This document shows positions 25,074 through 35,437 of a DNA stretch of 64,000 nucleotides, piece by piece (positions within the stretch are counted from its first letter, which is position 1; every line of letters starts with the position of its first letter). The stretch spans positions 272,001 to 336,000 of the forward strand of contig NZ_JABJVN010000005.1 in assembly GCF_013618475.1 (NCBI RefSeq), given 5' to 3'. This DNA comes from Saccharibacillus deserti (GTDB taxonomy: Bacteria; Bacillota; Bacilli; Paenibacillales; Paenibacillaceae). The position numbers and the translations under genes are program-made. Below the pieces are notes generated by a model that saw only the letters and a list, made by a program, of their open reading frames with translations, was not told where the DNA came from and searched no databases.

Positions 25074-26390
25074 ATGACAGCAAGTTGGGAAAAAACCGAG
25101 AAGAACCTTGGTGTTCTTGAAGTCGAAGTTGCAGCGGAACGCGTTGAATCCGCGCTTGATAAAGCTTTCCAAAAAGTCGTGAAGAAAGCCAATGTTCCAG
25201 GTTTCCGCAAAGGCAAAGTGCCGCGGTCGATCTTCGAAGCCCGTTTTGGCGTAGAAAGCCTGTACAACGACGCGATCGACATTCTGCTGCCTGAAGCCTA
25301 CGGCGAAGCGGTAGAAGAAGCCGGTATCTTCCCGGTAGACCGTCCGGAAATCGACATCGAACAATTCGGCAAAGGCCAGACGCTGAAGTTCAAAGCGAAA
25401 GTTACCGTAAAACCTGAAGTGAAACTGGGCGAATACAAAGGCGTGGAAGTGCCTGTATCCGAAATCAGCGTAACGGAAGAAGAAATCGCATCCGAGCTGG
25501 AGCGTCTGCAAACCCGTCATGCCGAGCTGATCGTCGTTGACGAAGAAGCGGCAGCCGACGGAGACACCGTATCGATCGATTTCGACGGATACGTAGGCGA
25601 CGAAGCCTTCGAAGGCGGCAAAGCCGAGAACTACTCGCTCGAACTCGGATCGGGTTCGTTCATTCCGGGCTTTGAAGAGCAGGTTGTAGGCATGTCGACA
25701 GGCGATTCCAAAGACGTTACCGTAACGTTCCCGGAAGCCTACCATGCAGCCGAGCTGGCCGGCAAAGAAGCCGTCTTCAAAGTAAAACTGCACGAAATCA
25801 AACGCAAACAGCTTCCTGAGCTGGACGACGAGTTCGCGAAAGACGTTAGCGAATTCGAAACGCTGGACGAGTACAAGGAAGATCTGAAGAAACAAATCGA
25901 AGACCGCAAGAAAAGCGAAAGCAACGCAGCCCGTGAAAACGCGGTTGTCGAAGCTGTAGCCGCAGCTGCGGAAGTCGAAATTCCGGAAGCCATGGTGGAA
26001 AGCGAAGTCGAGAACATGATGCGCGATTTCGACAACCGTCTGCGCCAACAAGGAATGAACCTGGAAATGTACACAAGCTTCTCCGGCCAAACGGCTGAAG
26101 ATCTGCGTACGCAAATGAAAACAGATGCCGAAAAGCGCGTAATGAACAACCTCGTGCTGGAAGCAATCGCGAAGCAGGAGAACATTTCGGCATCCGAAGA
26201 GGATATCGAAAAAGAACTGCAAACGATGGCTGATATGTACAAGCGCAGCCTGGACGAGATCCGCGGTATCCTGGGCGCCAACGGTTCGCTGGCCAGCCTG
26301 AACGATGAGATCACTCTGCGCAAGACAATCGAATTCCTGCTGGAAAACAGCAAAGAAGTCGCAGCTCCTGCCGAAGAGTCGGCCGAGTAA
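25074..26390 (+). CDS. tig: Trigger factor (ribosome-associated chaperone, peptidyl-prolyl isomerase)
   Basis: The 438-aa protein starts at ATG 25074 after TTGGAGGGG. Residues 1-145 are the ribosome-binding domain with the signature GFRKGKVPRSIFEARFG (binding to L23), ~150-245 the FKBP-type isomerase domain (DGDTVSIDFDGYVGDEAFEGG region), and the remainder the helical substrate cradle ending in an acidic tail. It folds nascent chains at the ribosome exit. It is followed by a terminator, then clpP and clpX. Confidence 0.97.
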   Translation: MTASWEKTEKNLGVLEVEVAAERVESALDKAFQKVVKKANVPGFRKGKVPRSIFEARFGVESLYNDAIDILLPEAYGEAVEEAGIFPVDRPEIDIEQFGKGQTLKFKAKVTVKPEVKLGEYKGVEVPVSEISVTEEEIASELERLQTRHAELIVVDEEAAADGDTVSIDFDGYVGDEAFEGGKAENYSLELGSGSFIPGFEEQVVGMSTGDSKDVTVTFPEAYHAAELAGKEAVFKVKLHEIKRKQLPELDDEFAKDVSEFETLDEYKEDLKKQIEDRKKSESNAARENAVVEAVAAAAEVEIPEAMVESEVENMMRDFDNRLRQQGMNLEMYTSFSGQTAEDLRTQMKTDAEKRVMNNLVLEAIAKQENISASEEDIEKELQTMADMYKRSLDEIRGILGANGSLASLNDEITLRKTIEFLLENSKEVAAPAEESAE

Positions 26391-26433
26391 GCTTTTGCTT
26401 CGAAAGGCAATCGAATAGTTTGACTTGCCTGGG

Positions 26434-26463
26434 CAAGGCACGTATGATTCTATGCGTGCCTTG
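26434..26463 (+). terminator. Terminator of tig
   Basis: CAAGGCACG and CGTGCCTTG form a 9-bp stem with a 12-base loop, followed by TCCTTTTATTTTT. Confidence 0.8.
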
Positions 26464-26529
26464 TCCTTTTATTTTTCGGATGAAGATGGACCGGTTTTCG
26501 GCCCGGATCCGCATTTCTTTTATCGAAAA

Positions 26530-26558
26530 ATGACATCGGCTTTTGAAAATGGTAAACT
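26530..26558 (+). promoter_or_regulatory. Candidate promoter of clpP
   Basis: ATGACA, 17-bp spacer, TAAACT lies ~80 bases before clpP and after the tig terminator. No CtsR heptad repeat (GGTCAAA) was seen next to it. Confidence 0.5.
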
Positions 26559-26637
26559 AACAATACAGGCTGAACAAACGGCCGGATTCGGCTGCTTGCT
26601 CCCTAAGATATTCCCTTACGAAAGAGAGGTTGATCGC

Positions 26638-27228
26638 ATGAGTTTAGTCCCTACAGTTATTGAACAAACAAGCCGCGGAGAGCGCTCCTACGATATTTAT
26701 TCGAGGCTTCTCAAAGACCGGATCATTCTGCTTGGCGATGCGATCGACGATCATGTAGCGAATCTGATTGTTGCGCAGCTGCTGTTTTTGGCGGCGGAAG
26801 ATCCCGAGAAAGACATCTACTTGTACATTAATTCCCCCGGTGGTTCTGTAACTGCGGGCATGGGTATATATGATACAATGCAATACATTAAGCCGGATGT
26901 ATCCACGATTTGCGTCGGGATGGCGGCAAGTATGGGATCGCTTCTGCTGACGGCCGGAGCGCCGGGCAAGCGTTTTGCGCTGCCGAACAGCGAAGTCATG
27001 ATTCACCAGCCGCTTGGCGGTGTCAGCGGCCAAGCTTCGGACATTCTGATTCATACGGATTGGATCATTAAGACGAAGCGCAAGCTGAATAACATTTATG
27101 TGGATACGACCGGTCAGCCCCTTGAGAAAATCGAGCGGGACACAGACCGTGACTTTTTCATGAGTGCAGAAGAAGCCAAGTCTTATGGACTGATCGATAA
27201 AGTTCTTGAGCGACCGATTAATTCTTAA
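26638..27228 (+). CDS. clpP: ATP-dependent Clp protease proteolytic subunit
   Basis: The 196-aa product starts at ATG 26638 after GAGAGG. The serine-protease triad is present: Ser in [11 protein letters not shown], His in [10 protein letters not shown], and Asp in the downstream VDTTGQ region; the segment [13 protein letters not shown] forms the oxyanion and handle region. It assembles as a tetradecamer that degrades substrates unfolded by ClpX, encoded 19 bases downstream. Confidence 0.97.
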   Translation: MSLVPTVIEQTSRGERSYDIYSRLLKDRIILLGDAIDDHVANLIVAQLLFLAAEDPEKDIYLYINSPGGSVTAGMGIYDTMQYIKPDVSTICVGMAASMGSLLLTAGAPGKRFALPNSEVMIHQPLGGVSGQASDILIHTDWIIKTKRKLNNIYVDTTGQPLEKIERDTDRDFFMSAEEAKSYGLIDKVLERPINS

Positions 27229-27247
27229 TCCTCGAAGGGGTGGTTAG

Positions 27248-28504
27248 ATGTTTAAATTTAACGAAGAAAAGGGTCAGCTGAAGTGCTCCTTCTGCGGTAA
27301 AACGCAGGAGCAGGTACGGAAGCTCGTAGCCGGACCCGGCGTATATATTTGCGACGAGTGCATCGAACTGTGCACAGAGATCGTGGAAGAGGAACTGGGA
27401 CATGAAGAAGAAGTCGATCTCAAAGACATTCCGAAACCCCAGGAAATCCGTGCGATTCTCGATCAATACGTAATCGGCCAGGATCAAGCGAAGAAATCGC
27501 TGTCCGTAGCCGTATACAATCATTACAAACGCGTGAATGCGCAGAGCAAATCGGAAGATGTGGAACTGTCGAAAAGCAACATCATGCTGATCGGACCTAC
27601 AGGTTCGGGTAAAACGCTGCTTGCGCAGACGATGGCCCGTATTCTGAACGTACCGTTCGCGATTGCGGATGCCACATCCTTGACGGAAGCCGGTTATGTC
27701 GGCGAAGATGTCGAGAATATTCTGCTTAAGCTGATCCAGGCTGCCGATTACGATGTGGAAAAAGCCGAACGCGGCATTATCTATATCGATGAAATCGATA
27801 AAGTGGCCCGCAAATCGGAGAACCCTTCGATTACGCGCGACGTATCCGGCGAAGGCGTGCAGCAGGCGCTGCTGAAAATCCTCGAAGGCACGGTTGCCTC
27901 CGTTCCTCCGCAGGGCGGACGCAAGCACCCGCATCAAGAATTCATTCAAATCGATACGACGAACATCCTGTTTATCTGCGGCGGTGCCTTTGACGGCCTC
28001 GAGCAGATGATCAAACGCCGTATTGGCAAAAAAGTCATCGGCTTCAATGCGGACGGCGAAGGCCAACGCGAATTGAAAGCCGGCGAATACCTGATGATGG
28101 CGCTGCCGGAAGATCTGCTTAAGTTTGGTCTGATTCCGGAGTTTGTCGGACGTCTTCCGGTTATTTCGACTCTGGCTCCGCTGGACGAAGAAACACTGGT
28201 ACGCATCTTGTCCGAGCCTAAAAACGCCCTGACTAGGCAGTACAAGAAACTGCTGGAGATGGATAACGTTAATCTTGTATTCGAAGATGCCGCTCTGGTC
28301 GCAATCGCCGAAGAAGCGATCAAGCGCAAGACGGGTGCGCGCGGTCTGAGAGCGATCATCGAAGGCTTGATGCTTGATGTCATGTACGAAGTGCCTTCGC
28401 GCGACGATGTGACGGAATGCGTCATTACCGAGAAAGTCGTTCGGGAAAAGACAGTGCCCGAGCTTGGCGAAGGTAAAGATAAAAAGCGGGAAGAAAGCGC
28501 CTAA
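27248..28504 (+). CDS. clpX: ATP-dependent Clp protease ATP-binding subunit ClpX
   Basis: The 418-aa AAA+ unfoldase has an N-terminal zinc-binding domain (CSFCGK...CDECIELC, residues 13-41), Walker A GPTGSGKT near 118-125, Walker [10 protein letters not shown], the pore/ClpP-binding IGF-type loop segment ([10 protein letters not shown]), and sensor motifs near the C-terminus ([10 protein letters not shown]). It recognises tagged substrates and feeds them to ClpP. It forms an operon with clpP. Confidence 0.97.
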   Translation: MFKFNEEKGQLKCSFCGKTQEQVRKLVAGPGVYICDECIELCTEIVEEELGHEEEVDLKDIPKPQEIRAILDQYVIGQDQAKKSLSVAVYNHYKRVNAQSKSEDVELSKSNIMLIGPTGSGKTLLAQTMARILNVPFAIADATSLTEAGYVGEDVENILLKLIQAADYDVEKAERGIIYIDEIDKVARKSENPSITRDVSGEGVQQALLKILEGTVASVPPQGGRKHPHQEFIQIDTTNILFICGGAFDGLEQMIKRRIGKKVIGFNADGEGQRELKAGEYLMMALPEDLLKFGLIPEFVGRLPVISTLAPLDEETLVRILSEPKNALTRQYKKLLEMDNVNLVFEDAALVAIAEEAIKRKTGARGLRAIIEGLMLDVMYEVPSRDDVTECVITEKVVREKTVPELGEGKDKKREESA

Positions 28505-28536
28505 GACGCTTTCTTCCATCAAATAGTCTCGTGCCG

Positions 28537-28565
28537 AGCCGGTCAACCTTAGAGGGTTTGGCCGG
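28537..28565 (+). terminator. Weak hairpin after clpX
   Basis: AGCCGGTCAACC and GGGTTTGGCCGG form an imperfect stem 33 bases after the clpX stop with a short TTT after it. It may only attenuate transcription into ispG. Confidence 0.35.
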
Positions 28566-28657
28566 TTTGCCATGAGAAGCCGGGATTCCCTGAAAGCTGT
28601 AGTTTTGCGTCGTTACGAGGCGCTATCTTGCTTGTTCCGATATGGAGGTCGAACGAA

Positions 28658-29788
28658 ATGTACTTAAGACATCAAACACGGCCTGTAAAGGTCGGCAATC
28701 TGGTGATTGGTGGCAGCGACGAAGTCATCATTCAAAGTATGTGCACTACCAAAACGGCCGATGTCGAAGCGACAGTCGCCGAAATTCTCCGTTTGGAAGA
28801 AGCCGGCTGTCAGGTCGTACGCGTTACGGTCAACAACGACGAAGCGGCCGATGCCATCAAAGAAATCAAAAAACGGATCCACATTCCGCTTGTGGCCGAT
28901 ATCCATTTCAATTACAAGCTGGCTCTGAAATCGATCGAGAACGGCATCGACAAAGTCCGGATCAATCCGGGCAATATCGGTAAACGGGAAAAAGTCGAAG
29001 CGGTCGTCAAAGCCTGCAAAGAAAAAGGGATTCCGATCCGGATTGGCGTCAACGCCGGTTCGCTCGAAAATCACCTGCTCGAGAAATACGGTTATCCGAC
29101 TGCCGATGCCATGGTCGAAAGCGCCTTGTTCCATATCGGTATTTTGGAAGAGCTGGATTTCCACGATATTATCGTGTCGCTCAAAGCATCCGATGTGCCG
29201 ATGGCTATCGAAGCTTACAGCAAAGCGGCGCAGGTCATTCCTTATCCGCTGCATCTCGGGATCACCGAAGCGGGTACGCTGCATGCGGGAACGATCAAAA
29301 GTTCGGCCGGCATCGGTGCCCTGCTGGCTATGGGCATCGGCTCCACGGTCCGGATCTCGCTTAGCGCGGACCCGGTGGAGGAAGTCAAGGTGGCGCGTGA
29401 ACTGCTCAAGACCTTCGGCTTGATCACAAATGCGGCGACTCTTGTATCCTGCCCGACCTGCGGACGTCTCGATATTGATCTGTTCTCGATTGCCAACGAA
29501 GTCGAAGAGTACATTTCGAAGATCAAGGTACCGATCAAAGTGTCGGTACTGGGCTGCGCGGTCAACGGTCCCGGAGAAGCTCGCGAAGCGGATATCGGGA
29601 TTGCCGGTGCACGGGGAGAAGGTTTGTTGTTCCGTTACGGAAAAATGATCCGCAAAGTCCCGGAAGCCGATATGGTACAAGAACTGAAAAAAGAAATCGA
29701 TGCGATTGTAGTCGCCTACGAAGCCACCGGACAAATTCCGGGACGCGAAGAGCGGCATCAGCCGAAAGCATCGAAGATCGAAGCTTAG
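28658..29788 (+). CDS. ispG: 4-hydroxy-3-methylbut-2-en-1-yl diphosphate synthase
   Basis: The 376-aa protein starts at ATG 28658 with GGAGGT 10 bases before it. It carries the N-terminal TIM-barrel ([27 protein letters not shown]) and the C-terminal iron-sulfur domain with SCPTCGRLD and [10 protein letters not shown], whose cysteines ligate a 4Fe-4S cluster. It catalyses the reductive ring opening of ME-cPP to HMBPP in the MEP isoprenoid pathway. Its place between clpX and lon is unrelated by function. A terminator follows. Confidence 0.96.
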   Translation: MYLRHQTRPVKVGNLVIGGSDEVIIQSMCTTKTADVEATVAEILRLEEAGCQVVRVTVNNDEAADAIKEIKKRIHIPLVADIHFNYKLALKSIENGIDKVRINPGNIGKREKVEAVVKACKEKGIPIRIGVNAGSLENHLLEKYGYPTADAMVESALFHIGILEELDFHDIIVSLKASDVPMAIEAYSKAAQVIPYPLHLGITEAGTLHAGTIKSSAGIGALLAMGIGSTVRISLSADPVEEVKVARELLKTFGLITNAATLVSCPTCGRLDIDLFSIANEVEEYISKIKVPIKVSVLGCAVNGPGEAREADIGIAGARGEGLLFRYGKMIRKVPEADMVQELKKEIDAIVVAYEATGQIPGREERHQPKASKIEA

Positions 29789-29823
29789 GCCGCGCAGCAA
29801 GCAGATGCGCCCCGAGCAGCAGG

Positions 29824-29859
29824 GACGGCAGCCGGAAGACCCGGCGTGCCGTCTTTTTT
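29824..29859 (+). terminator. Terminator of ispG
   Basis: GACGGCAGCCGG and CCGGCGTGCCGTC form a GC-rich stem followed by TTTTTT, 36 bases after the stop. Confidence 0.85.
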
Positions 29860-29880
29860 GTCCGAAAACAACCTTTCTTT

Positions 29881-29910
29881 TTGCGGGTTGAAGCGGCGGT
29901 ATGCTACACT
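29881..29910 (+). promoter_or_regulatory. Candidate promoter of lon
   Basis: TTGCGG, 18-bp spacer, TACACT preceded by TGC (extended -10), 65 bases before the lon ATG. Confidence 0.5.
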
Positions 29911-29974
29911 TAACACACGCGTAAGCGCCGCATGCCGCACATGCGCGATAAGCCTTTTTGGGGGTGTGAAAACG

Positions 29975-32341
29975 ATGGGATTGAACAAACAGAAAAACCG
30001 CCGTTTTCCGTTGCTGCCTTTGCGCGGACTTCTCGTCTATCCGAGTATGGTTCTCCATTTGGATGTCGGACGGGAACGCTCGGTCAAGGCACTGGAAAAG
30101 GCAATGGTCGACGATCATTTGATTCTTCTCTGCTCGCAGTCCGAGGTGAATATCGAGGAACCGGCGCAGGATGATATATTCCGAATCGGAACGGTTGCAA
30201 AAGTCAGACAAATGCTCAAGCTGCCGAACGGCACGATTCGCGTGCTGGTCGAAGGGCTGGAGCGTGCGGAAGTACTCGAATACATCGAAGAAAATACGGA
30301 GTTTTACGAGGTGTATGCCCGGGAACTGCCGGAACCGGGAACGGAAGATCCGGAAGTGGATGCGCTTATGCGCACGGTACTGACGCAGTTCGAAAGTTAC
30401 ATCAACTTATCGAAAAAAGTGACGCCGGAAACGCTTGCCGCCGTATCGGATATCGATGAACCCGGCCGTCTGGTCGATGTAATTACGAGCCATCTTCCGC
30501 TCAAGATCAAAGACAAACAGGCGATCCTGGAAACGGTGGATTTTCGTCTGCGTCTGGAGAAGCTGCTTGAACTGCTCAATAACGAGCGGGAAGTGCTGGA
30601 ACTGGAACGCAAAATCGGTCAGCGCGTCAAAAAGCAGATGGAAAAAACGCAGAAGGAATATTACCTGCGCGAACAAATGAAGGCGATTCAAAAAGAGCTC
30701 GGCGAAAAAGAAGGACGCGCCGGTGAAGTCGAAGAACTGCGCGAGCAGCTGGAAGACGGTGCTTTTCCGGAGAAGGTCTACGAGCGGATCAAGAAAGAGA
30801 TCGACCGCCTGGAGCGTATGCCGACCAGTGCGGCGGAAGGCGGGATCATCCGCGGATACGTCGATTGGCTGCTGGCGCTGCCGTGGAACAAAGAAACGGA
30901 AGATGTCCTGGATATCGTCCGCGCTGAAGACATCCTGAACGAAGACCACTACGGACTGGAGAAACCGAAAGAGCGCGTGCTCGAATATCTGGCCGTACAG
31001 CAGCTTGTCAAAAAGCTGAAAGGGCCGATTCTTTGTCTCGTCGGGCCTCCCGGCGTCGGCAAGACGTCGCTGGCCCGTTCGATCGCACGCTCGCTGGGCC
31101 GCGAGTTTGTACGGATATCGCTGGGCGGCGTACGCGACGAAGCGGAAATTCGCGGTCACCGGCGGACGTATGTAGGCGCCATGCCGGGCCGGATTCTGCA
31201 GGGGATCCGTACGGCCGGCAGCTCCAATCCCGTATTCCTGCTCGACGAGATCGACAAGATGGCTTCGGACTTCCGCGGCGATCCTTCTTCGGCGCTGCTG
31301 GAAGTGCTCGACCCCGAACAGAACAATACGTTCAGCGACCACTTTGTCGAGATTCCGTACGATTTGTCCAAAGTCATGTTTGTGACGACGGCCAATATGC
31401 TGCAGGGCATTCCCCGTCCGCTGCTCGACCGTATGGAAGTGCTGAATATTCCGGGATACACGGAGCTGGAGAAACTCGAGATCGCCAACCGTTATCTGCT
31501 GCCCAAGCAAAAAAAGGAGCACGGACTCGCCGAAGAACAGCTTGATCTTCCGCGGGAAGGTCTGCTGCAGATCATTCGCGAGTATACCCGGGAATCCGGT
31601 GTACGGAACCTGGAACAGCAGATTGCGGCTATCTGCCGCAAATCGGCCAAACGGCTGGTATCGGGCAGCGTAGAACGGATCGAAGTCACTGCCGATTCCA
31701 TCAAGGAATACCTTGGCAATCCGAAATTCCGTTACGGATTGGCGGAAGCCGAAGATCAGGTCGGGAGCGCTACGGGGCTGGCCTGGACCGAAGTCGGCGG
31801 CGAAACGCTGACGATTGAGGTCAGCGTGCTACCGGGCAGCGGCAAGCTTACCCTGACCGGCAAACTTGGCGATGTTATGAAAGAATCGGCGCAGGCAGCG
31901 TTCAGTTATACGCGTTCGCGGGCGAATCAGCTTGGGATCGACAGCCAGTTTTACGAGAAAAACGATGTGCATATCCATATTCCCGAAGGCGCGGTACCCA
32001 AAGACGGTCCGTCTGCGGGCATTACGCTTGCGACAGCGCTGATCTCGGCCCTGACCGGCCGTGCCGTATCCAAAGAGGTGGCCATGACCGGCGAAGTGAC
32101 GCTGCGCGGCCGCGTACTGCCTATCGGCGGATTGAAAGAAAAGTCGCTTGCGGCTCATCGGGCCGGCTACACGAAAGTTCTGCTGCCGGCCGATAACGAG
32201 CGGGATCTGCGCGATATCCCGGACAGTGTCAAAGAAGCGATTCGCTTCATTCCGGTATCGCATATGGATCAGGTACTGGAGCACGCGCTGCTGGCCAAAG
32301 CGGTCCAGCCGCCGGTTGCGGAAGGTGCGCAGGCGCATTGA
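29975..32341 (+). CDS. lon: ATP-dependent protease Lon (LonA type)
   Basis: The 788-aa protein starts at ATG 29975 (GGGGGTGTG upstream); earlier in-frame starts add residues encoded within the ispG terminator. It has the N-terminal LON substrate domain ([16 protein letters not shown]), a coiled-coil, AAA+ module with Walker [10 protein letters not shown] and Walker [10 protein letters not shown], and a C-terminal Ser-Lys protease domain with catalytic Ser in PKDGPSAG. It degrades misfolded and regulatory proteins in the cytoplasm. No lonB lies beside it. Confidence 0.97.
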   Translation: MGLNKQKNRRFPLLPLRGLLVYPSMVLHLDVGRERSVKALEKAMVDDHLILLCSQSEVNIEEPAQDDIFRIGTVAKVRQMLKLPNGTIRVLVEGLERAEVLEYIEENTEFYEVYARELPEPGTEDPEVDALMRTVLTQFESYINLSKKVTPETLAAVSDIDEPGRLVDVITSHLPLKIKDKQAILETVDFRLRLEKLLELLNNEREVLELERKIGQRVKKQMEKTQKEYYLREQMKAIQKELGEKEGRAGEVEELREQLEDGAFPEKVYERIKKEIDRLERMPTSAAEGGIIRGYVDWLLALPWNKETEDVLDIVRAEDILNEDHYGLEKPKERVLEYLAVQQLVKKLKGPILCLVGPPGVGKTSLARSIARSLGREFVRISLGGVRDEAEIRGHRRTYVGAMPGRILQGIRTAGSSNPVFLLDEIDKMASDFRGDPSSALLEVLDPEQNNTFSDHFVEIPYDLSKVMFVTTANMLQGIPRPLLDRMEVLNIPGYTELEKLEIANRYLLPKQKKEHGLAEEQLDLPREGLLQIIREYTRESGVRNLEQQIAAICRKSAKRLVSGSVERIEVTADSIKEYLGNPKFRYGLAEAEDQVGSATGLAWTEVGGETLTIEVSVLPGSGKLTLTGKLGDVMKESAQAAFSYTRSRANQLGIDSQFYEKNDVHIHIPEGAVPKDGPSAGITLATALISALTGRAVSKEVAMTGEVTLRGRVLPIGGLKEKSLAAHRAGYTKVLLPADNERDLRDIPDSVKEAIRFIPVSHMDQVLEHALLAKAVQPPVAEGAQAH

Positions 32342-32454
32342 TCGGGCGGAGCGCTTTTGAATAGGCTCGCCCCTGTTTGAAGAAGTAACGGACAACAAGG
32401 ACGGCCGCCTGCAGGTCAAGCGGTTGATCCGGTTCCGGAGAGGATTTTTTAACG

Positions 32455-33138
32455 ATGAATGTAACAAGTTCCGAATTCAAAATCAGTGCGGTCGGACCCG
32501 ACCAGTACCCGGAGGACGGCCTGCCGGAGATTGCGCTCGCCGGACGTTCCAATGTCGGCAAGTCTTCGCTGATCAACCGTCTGCTTCGCCGCAAGAACCT
32601 GGCCCGAACCAGTTCCGTACCGGGCAAGACGCAGCATATGAACTATTATCTGATCAACCAGTCGTTCTTTTTCGTCGACTTTCCGGGCTACGGCTTCGCG
32701 AAAGTATCGAAGCAGCAGCGCGAAGTATGGGGGCAGATGATCGAGCGCTACATGTTGGGCCGAGAAACATTGAAACTCGTAATTATGGTCGTCGATCTGC
32801 GTCACCCGCCGAGCAAGGACGATATCATGATGTACGAGTGGCTGACCCATTACAATCGGCCGATCTGTGTCGTGACGACCAAAGCGGACAAAGTGCCGAA
32901 GACCCGCTGGCCGAAGCATGCCAAAGTGATCAAGCAGGATCTCGGCATGCGTCCGGAAGATCCGTTCGTCCTGTTTTCCTCGGAGAACGACATGGGCAAA
33001 GAAGAGCTGTGGACGATTGTGGAAAGCTATCTCGGCGAACTCAAAACACTCGATCAACGCGCGGCGGAAGCGCAGGCGGAGTTGGATGTGGAAGCCGGGC
33101 ACGAAGAGCAGCCAAGCGAAGAAGAAACGGAAGAATAA
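32455..33138 (+). CDS. engB: Ribosome biogenesis GTPase EngB/YsxC
   Basis: The 227-aa GTPase has G1 GRSNVGKSS (residues ~31-39), G3 DFPGYG and G4 TKADK, with switch region [12 protein letters not shown]. It is essential for 50S subunit assembly in bacilli and commonly follows lon. A Glu-rich C-terminal extension of ~25 residues exceeds the ~195 aa of B. subtilis YsxC. A terminator follows directly. Confidence 0.95.
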   Translation: MNVTSSEFKISAVGPDQYPEDGLPEIALAGRSNVGKSSLINRLLRRKNLARTSSVPGKTQHMNYYLINQSFFFVDFPGYGFAKVSKQQREVWGQMIERYMLGRETLKLVIMVVDLRHPPSKDDIMMYEWLTHYNRPICVVTTKADKVPKTRWPKHAKVIKQDLGMRPEDPFVLFSSENDMGKEELWTIVESYLGELKTLDQRAAEAQAELDVEAGHEEQPSEEETEE

Positions 33139-33146
33139 CCGAACGG

Positions 33147-33174
33147 ACGGTCCCTACAAGGGGACCGTTTTTTT
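33147..33174 (+). terminator. Terminator of engB
   Basis: ACGGTCCC and GGGACCGT form a stem with a short loop followed by a run of seven Ts. Confidence 0.85.
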
Positions 33175-33186
33175 GTGTAAAACGGG

Positions 33187-33192
33187 TATAAT
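33187..33192 (+). promoter_or_regulatory. -10 box upstream of the unknown gene at 33234
   Basis: A perfect TATAAT follows the engB terminator by 12 bases and precedes the next ATG by 42. No good -35 is visible because that position overlaps the terminator stem. Confidence 0.4.
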
Positions 33193-33233
33193 AAGGATAT
33201 ATCCCATCCACTGAGGAATCGAGGAGATCCGTT

Positions 33234-33821
33234 ATGGCGCAGCGATTAGCTACGGAATTCGTAAAAGCCCGTTTACTGCTGCCGGAAAGCCAGATGTCGA
33301 ACTTTATCCTTCACCTTCAAGATCCGCGTGTCCGATACCGGGTCAGGGTGCTCGACGGGGGAAGCCGGGAGATTCTTCTCGAAGACGAAAGCGGAGAAGA
33401 AGTCAGCCTTCCATTCGACCGTCATCGAAACTTGTTTGTGTGCGAACTTTCTTTTCGACTCGTCAATCCGCGCCTAACCCATCTTATTCGCAGATTGTTT
33501 GTCGCATTCAAGGGGGATGGGATGATCCGCCGGATCTATCCGGACTTCGTTATGATTGATTTTTATGCGGACGGGCTGGTGCGCCGAATCATCGAGCTGA
33601 CCGGCAGTGCCAGCCGTCTGGTGTTTGAACATCGCGATCAGCTGCCGGAGCTTGAATATCTCTTTGCTTCAACCGATATTGAACAAGAGATCGAACGAAT
33701 CCGGGCCCGGGCGGATCGGCTGCTCGACAAGAGAAGGATTGCGACAGACATTGCGGAAATCGCCTGGATCGACGGGGAGCTGCATAAAGCCGCCCGGCGA
33801 TTATTTCAGTTGGAAGCTTAA
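33234..33821 (+). CDS. Conserved protein of unknown function (195 aa)
   Basis: The 195-aa product begins with GAGGAG 11-6 bases before ATG 33234. It is soluble, with a beta-rich first half (RYRVRVLDGGSREILLEDESGEEVSLPF) and a basic middle, then a long charged helix that may form a coiled coil (residues ~143-190, IEQEIERIRARADRLLDKRR). I recall relatives in paenibacilli at the same place, between engB and hemA, listed as non-ribosomal peptide synthetase modules, but no adenylation, condensation or carrier motif is present, so that label is not supported by the sequence. Function unknown. Confidence 0.75.
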   Translation: MAQRLATEFVKARLLLPESQMSNFILHLQDPRVRYRVRVLDGGSREILLEDESGEEVSLPFDRHRNLFVCELSFRLVNPRLTHLIRRLFVAFKGDGMIRRIYPDFVMIDFYADGLVRRIIELTGSASRLVFEHRDQLPELEYLFASTDIEQEIERIRARADRLLDKRRIATDIAEIAWIDGELHKAARRLFQLEA

Positions 33822-33834
33822 ACAGCCGCCTATC

Positions 33835-33934
33835 CCCTTGTCAACTCTTGATCCAAGGTTTACGTTCCCTTCAAATGCACACGCTTCAGGTGCGTTTGAA
33901 GGGGGCGTAATCTTACCTTTATCGTTGACAAGGG
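33835..33934. repeat. 100-bp imperfect palindrome before hemA
   Basis: Outer arms CCCTTGTCAAC (33835-33845) and GTTGACAAGGG (33924-33934) are perfect inverted repeats. Inside, CCCTTCAAATGCAC pairs with GTGCGTTTGAAGGG around the loop ACGCTTCAG. No U-run follows, so it is not a plain terminator. It lies 135 bases before hemA. Confidence 0.7.
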
Positions 33935-34068
33935 ATTAGCTTCGCTAAACATTCATAAACATTTCATTTAATTTGTCCTAATAAACAAAAACGTTGTGAT
34001 ATACTTTATATAGTTTGTTTCGTACGGATTTATTGGCACCAATTCTTAGACCAGGCGGTGAACTTGTT

Positions 34069-35424
34069 ATGCACATTATGGTAGTCGGATTGAATTACCG
34101 TACGGCTCCAGTCGACATCAGAGAACGGTTCGCGATTGCGGAACAAGACCTTCCGGAGGCGCTCGATCGACTGAAAGAAACCAAAAGCGTTCTGGAAGGC
34201 GTAATCGTAGGCACCTGCAACCGCACCGAATTGTACGTCGTGGTGGACCGGCTGCATATGTGCGCTTTTTATATTCATAATTTTATGGAGCAGTGGTTCG
34301 GGATTCCCAAAGCCGAATTCACCCAGCACCTTTATATGTACGAAGACGAACGGGCCGTCGAACATTTGATGAACGTGGTCTGCGGGCTCGATTCGATGGT
34401 ACTCGGCGAGACGCAGATTCTGGGTCAGGTCAAACAGGCATTTCTGATGGCACAGACGGAAAAAGCGACCGGAACCTGGTTTAACATGCTGTTCAAACAG
34501 GCGGTTACCCTTGGCAAACGCGCCCATTCCGAAACGTCGATCGGCGAAAACGCAGTCTCGGTCAGCTATGCGGCGATCGAACTCGGCAAACGCATTTTCG
34601 GGATGTTTACCGACAAAAAAGTGCTGATTCTCGGTGCGGGAAAAATGAGCGAGCTGACCGTAAAACATTTGTATGCGAGCGGCGCAGCCCAGGTCATCGT
34701 AGCCAACCGCACACTGGAAAAAGCGCGCGAGCTGGCCGGCAAGTTTAACGGCGTGCCCTGCACGCTGAACGAAGGCGTCGCCATGCTTGGCGAAGTCGAC
34801 ATCGTGATCAGTTCGACCGGCTCTTCGGATTATGTGCTGACCCGTGAGCAAGTCAAGGAACTCTCGGCATCGCGCCGTTCGCGGCCGCTGTTCATGATCG
34901 ACATCGCGGTACCGCGCAACATCGATCCGGCGATCGCCGAACTGCCGGGCGTGTTCCTGTACGATATTGACGACCTCGAAGGCATCGTGGAGAGCAATAT
35001 GGAACTTCGCCGCGCGGAAGCCGTCAAGATCCAGCGGATGATCGAGCAGGAATCGGACAATTTCTACGGCTGGTTGAAGACGCTGGGCGTTCGTCCCGTC
35101 ATTCGCGCCCTGCAGGACAAAGCGGCCGATATTCATCAAGAGACGCTCGAAAGTTTGTTCAACAAACTGCCGGAACTGGACGAGCGCCAGCGCAAAGTGA
35201 TTGGCCGACTGATGAAAAGCGTAGCCAACCAGATGATGCACGATCCGATCAATCGGGTCAAAGAGATGGCGGCGGACAAAAACGGCGCCGAAGCGGTCGA
35301 CATGTTCACGAAAATTTTTGCTTTGGAGTCGAGACTTGAAGAGGCCGAACCGGCCGTTGAACGACAATCGGTTAAATCGACTGCGGACAGTTCGGCTTTT
35401 ACCTTGCGTCCGGCAGTCTTCTAG
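34069..35424 (+). CDS. hemA: Glutamyl-tRNA reductase
   Basis: The 451-aa enzyme starts at ATG 34069 in MHIMVVGLNYRTAPV, matching the family N-terminus. The catalytic Cys50 lies in GTCNRTELYVV, followed by GLDSMVLGETQILGQVK, an NADPH-binding VLILGAGKMSELTVKHL segment and the C-terminal dimerisation helices. It reduces glutamyl-tRNA to glutamate-1-semialdehyde, the first step of tetrapyrrole synthesis. It heads the hem operon; HemX downstream is known in B. subtilis to lower HemA levels. Confidence 0.97.
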   Translation: MHIMVVGLNYRTAPVDIRERFAIAEQDLPEALDRLKETKSVLEGVIVGTCNRTELYVVVDRLHMCAFYIHNFMEQWFGIPKAEFTQHLYMYEDERAVEHLMNVVCGLDSMVLGETQILGQVKQAFLMAQTEKATGTWFNMLFKQAVTLGKRAHSETSIGENAVSVSYAAIELGKRIFGMFTDKKVLILGAGKMSELTVKHLYASGAAQVIVANRTLEKARELAGKFNGVPCTLNEGVAMLGEVDIVISSTGSSDYVLTREQVKELSASRRSRPLFMIDIAVPRNIDPAIAELPGVFLYDIDDLEGIVESNMELRRAEAVKIQRMIEQESDNFYGWLKTLGVRPVIRALQDKAADIHQETLESLFNKLPELDERQRKVIGRLMKSVANQMMHDPINRVKEMAADKNGAEAVDMFTKIFALESRLEEAEPAVERQSVKSTADSSAFTLRPAVF

Positions 35425-35437
35425 GCAGGTGAACGGC

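Noticed and set aside
26530..26640. CtsR operator before clpP
   Set aside because: No tandem GGTCAAA heptads are present in the promoter region.
33234..33821. Annotation as a non-ribosomal peptide synthetase module
   Set aside because: No adenylation, condensation, carrier or thioesterase motif is visible in the 195 residues.
33960..34010. PerR or other metal-regulator box before hemA
   Set aside because: The AT-rich stretch does not match the 7-1-7 PerR palindrome at enough positions.
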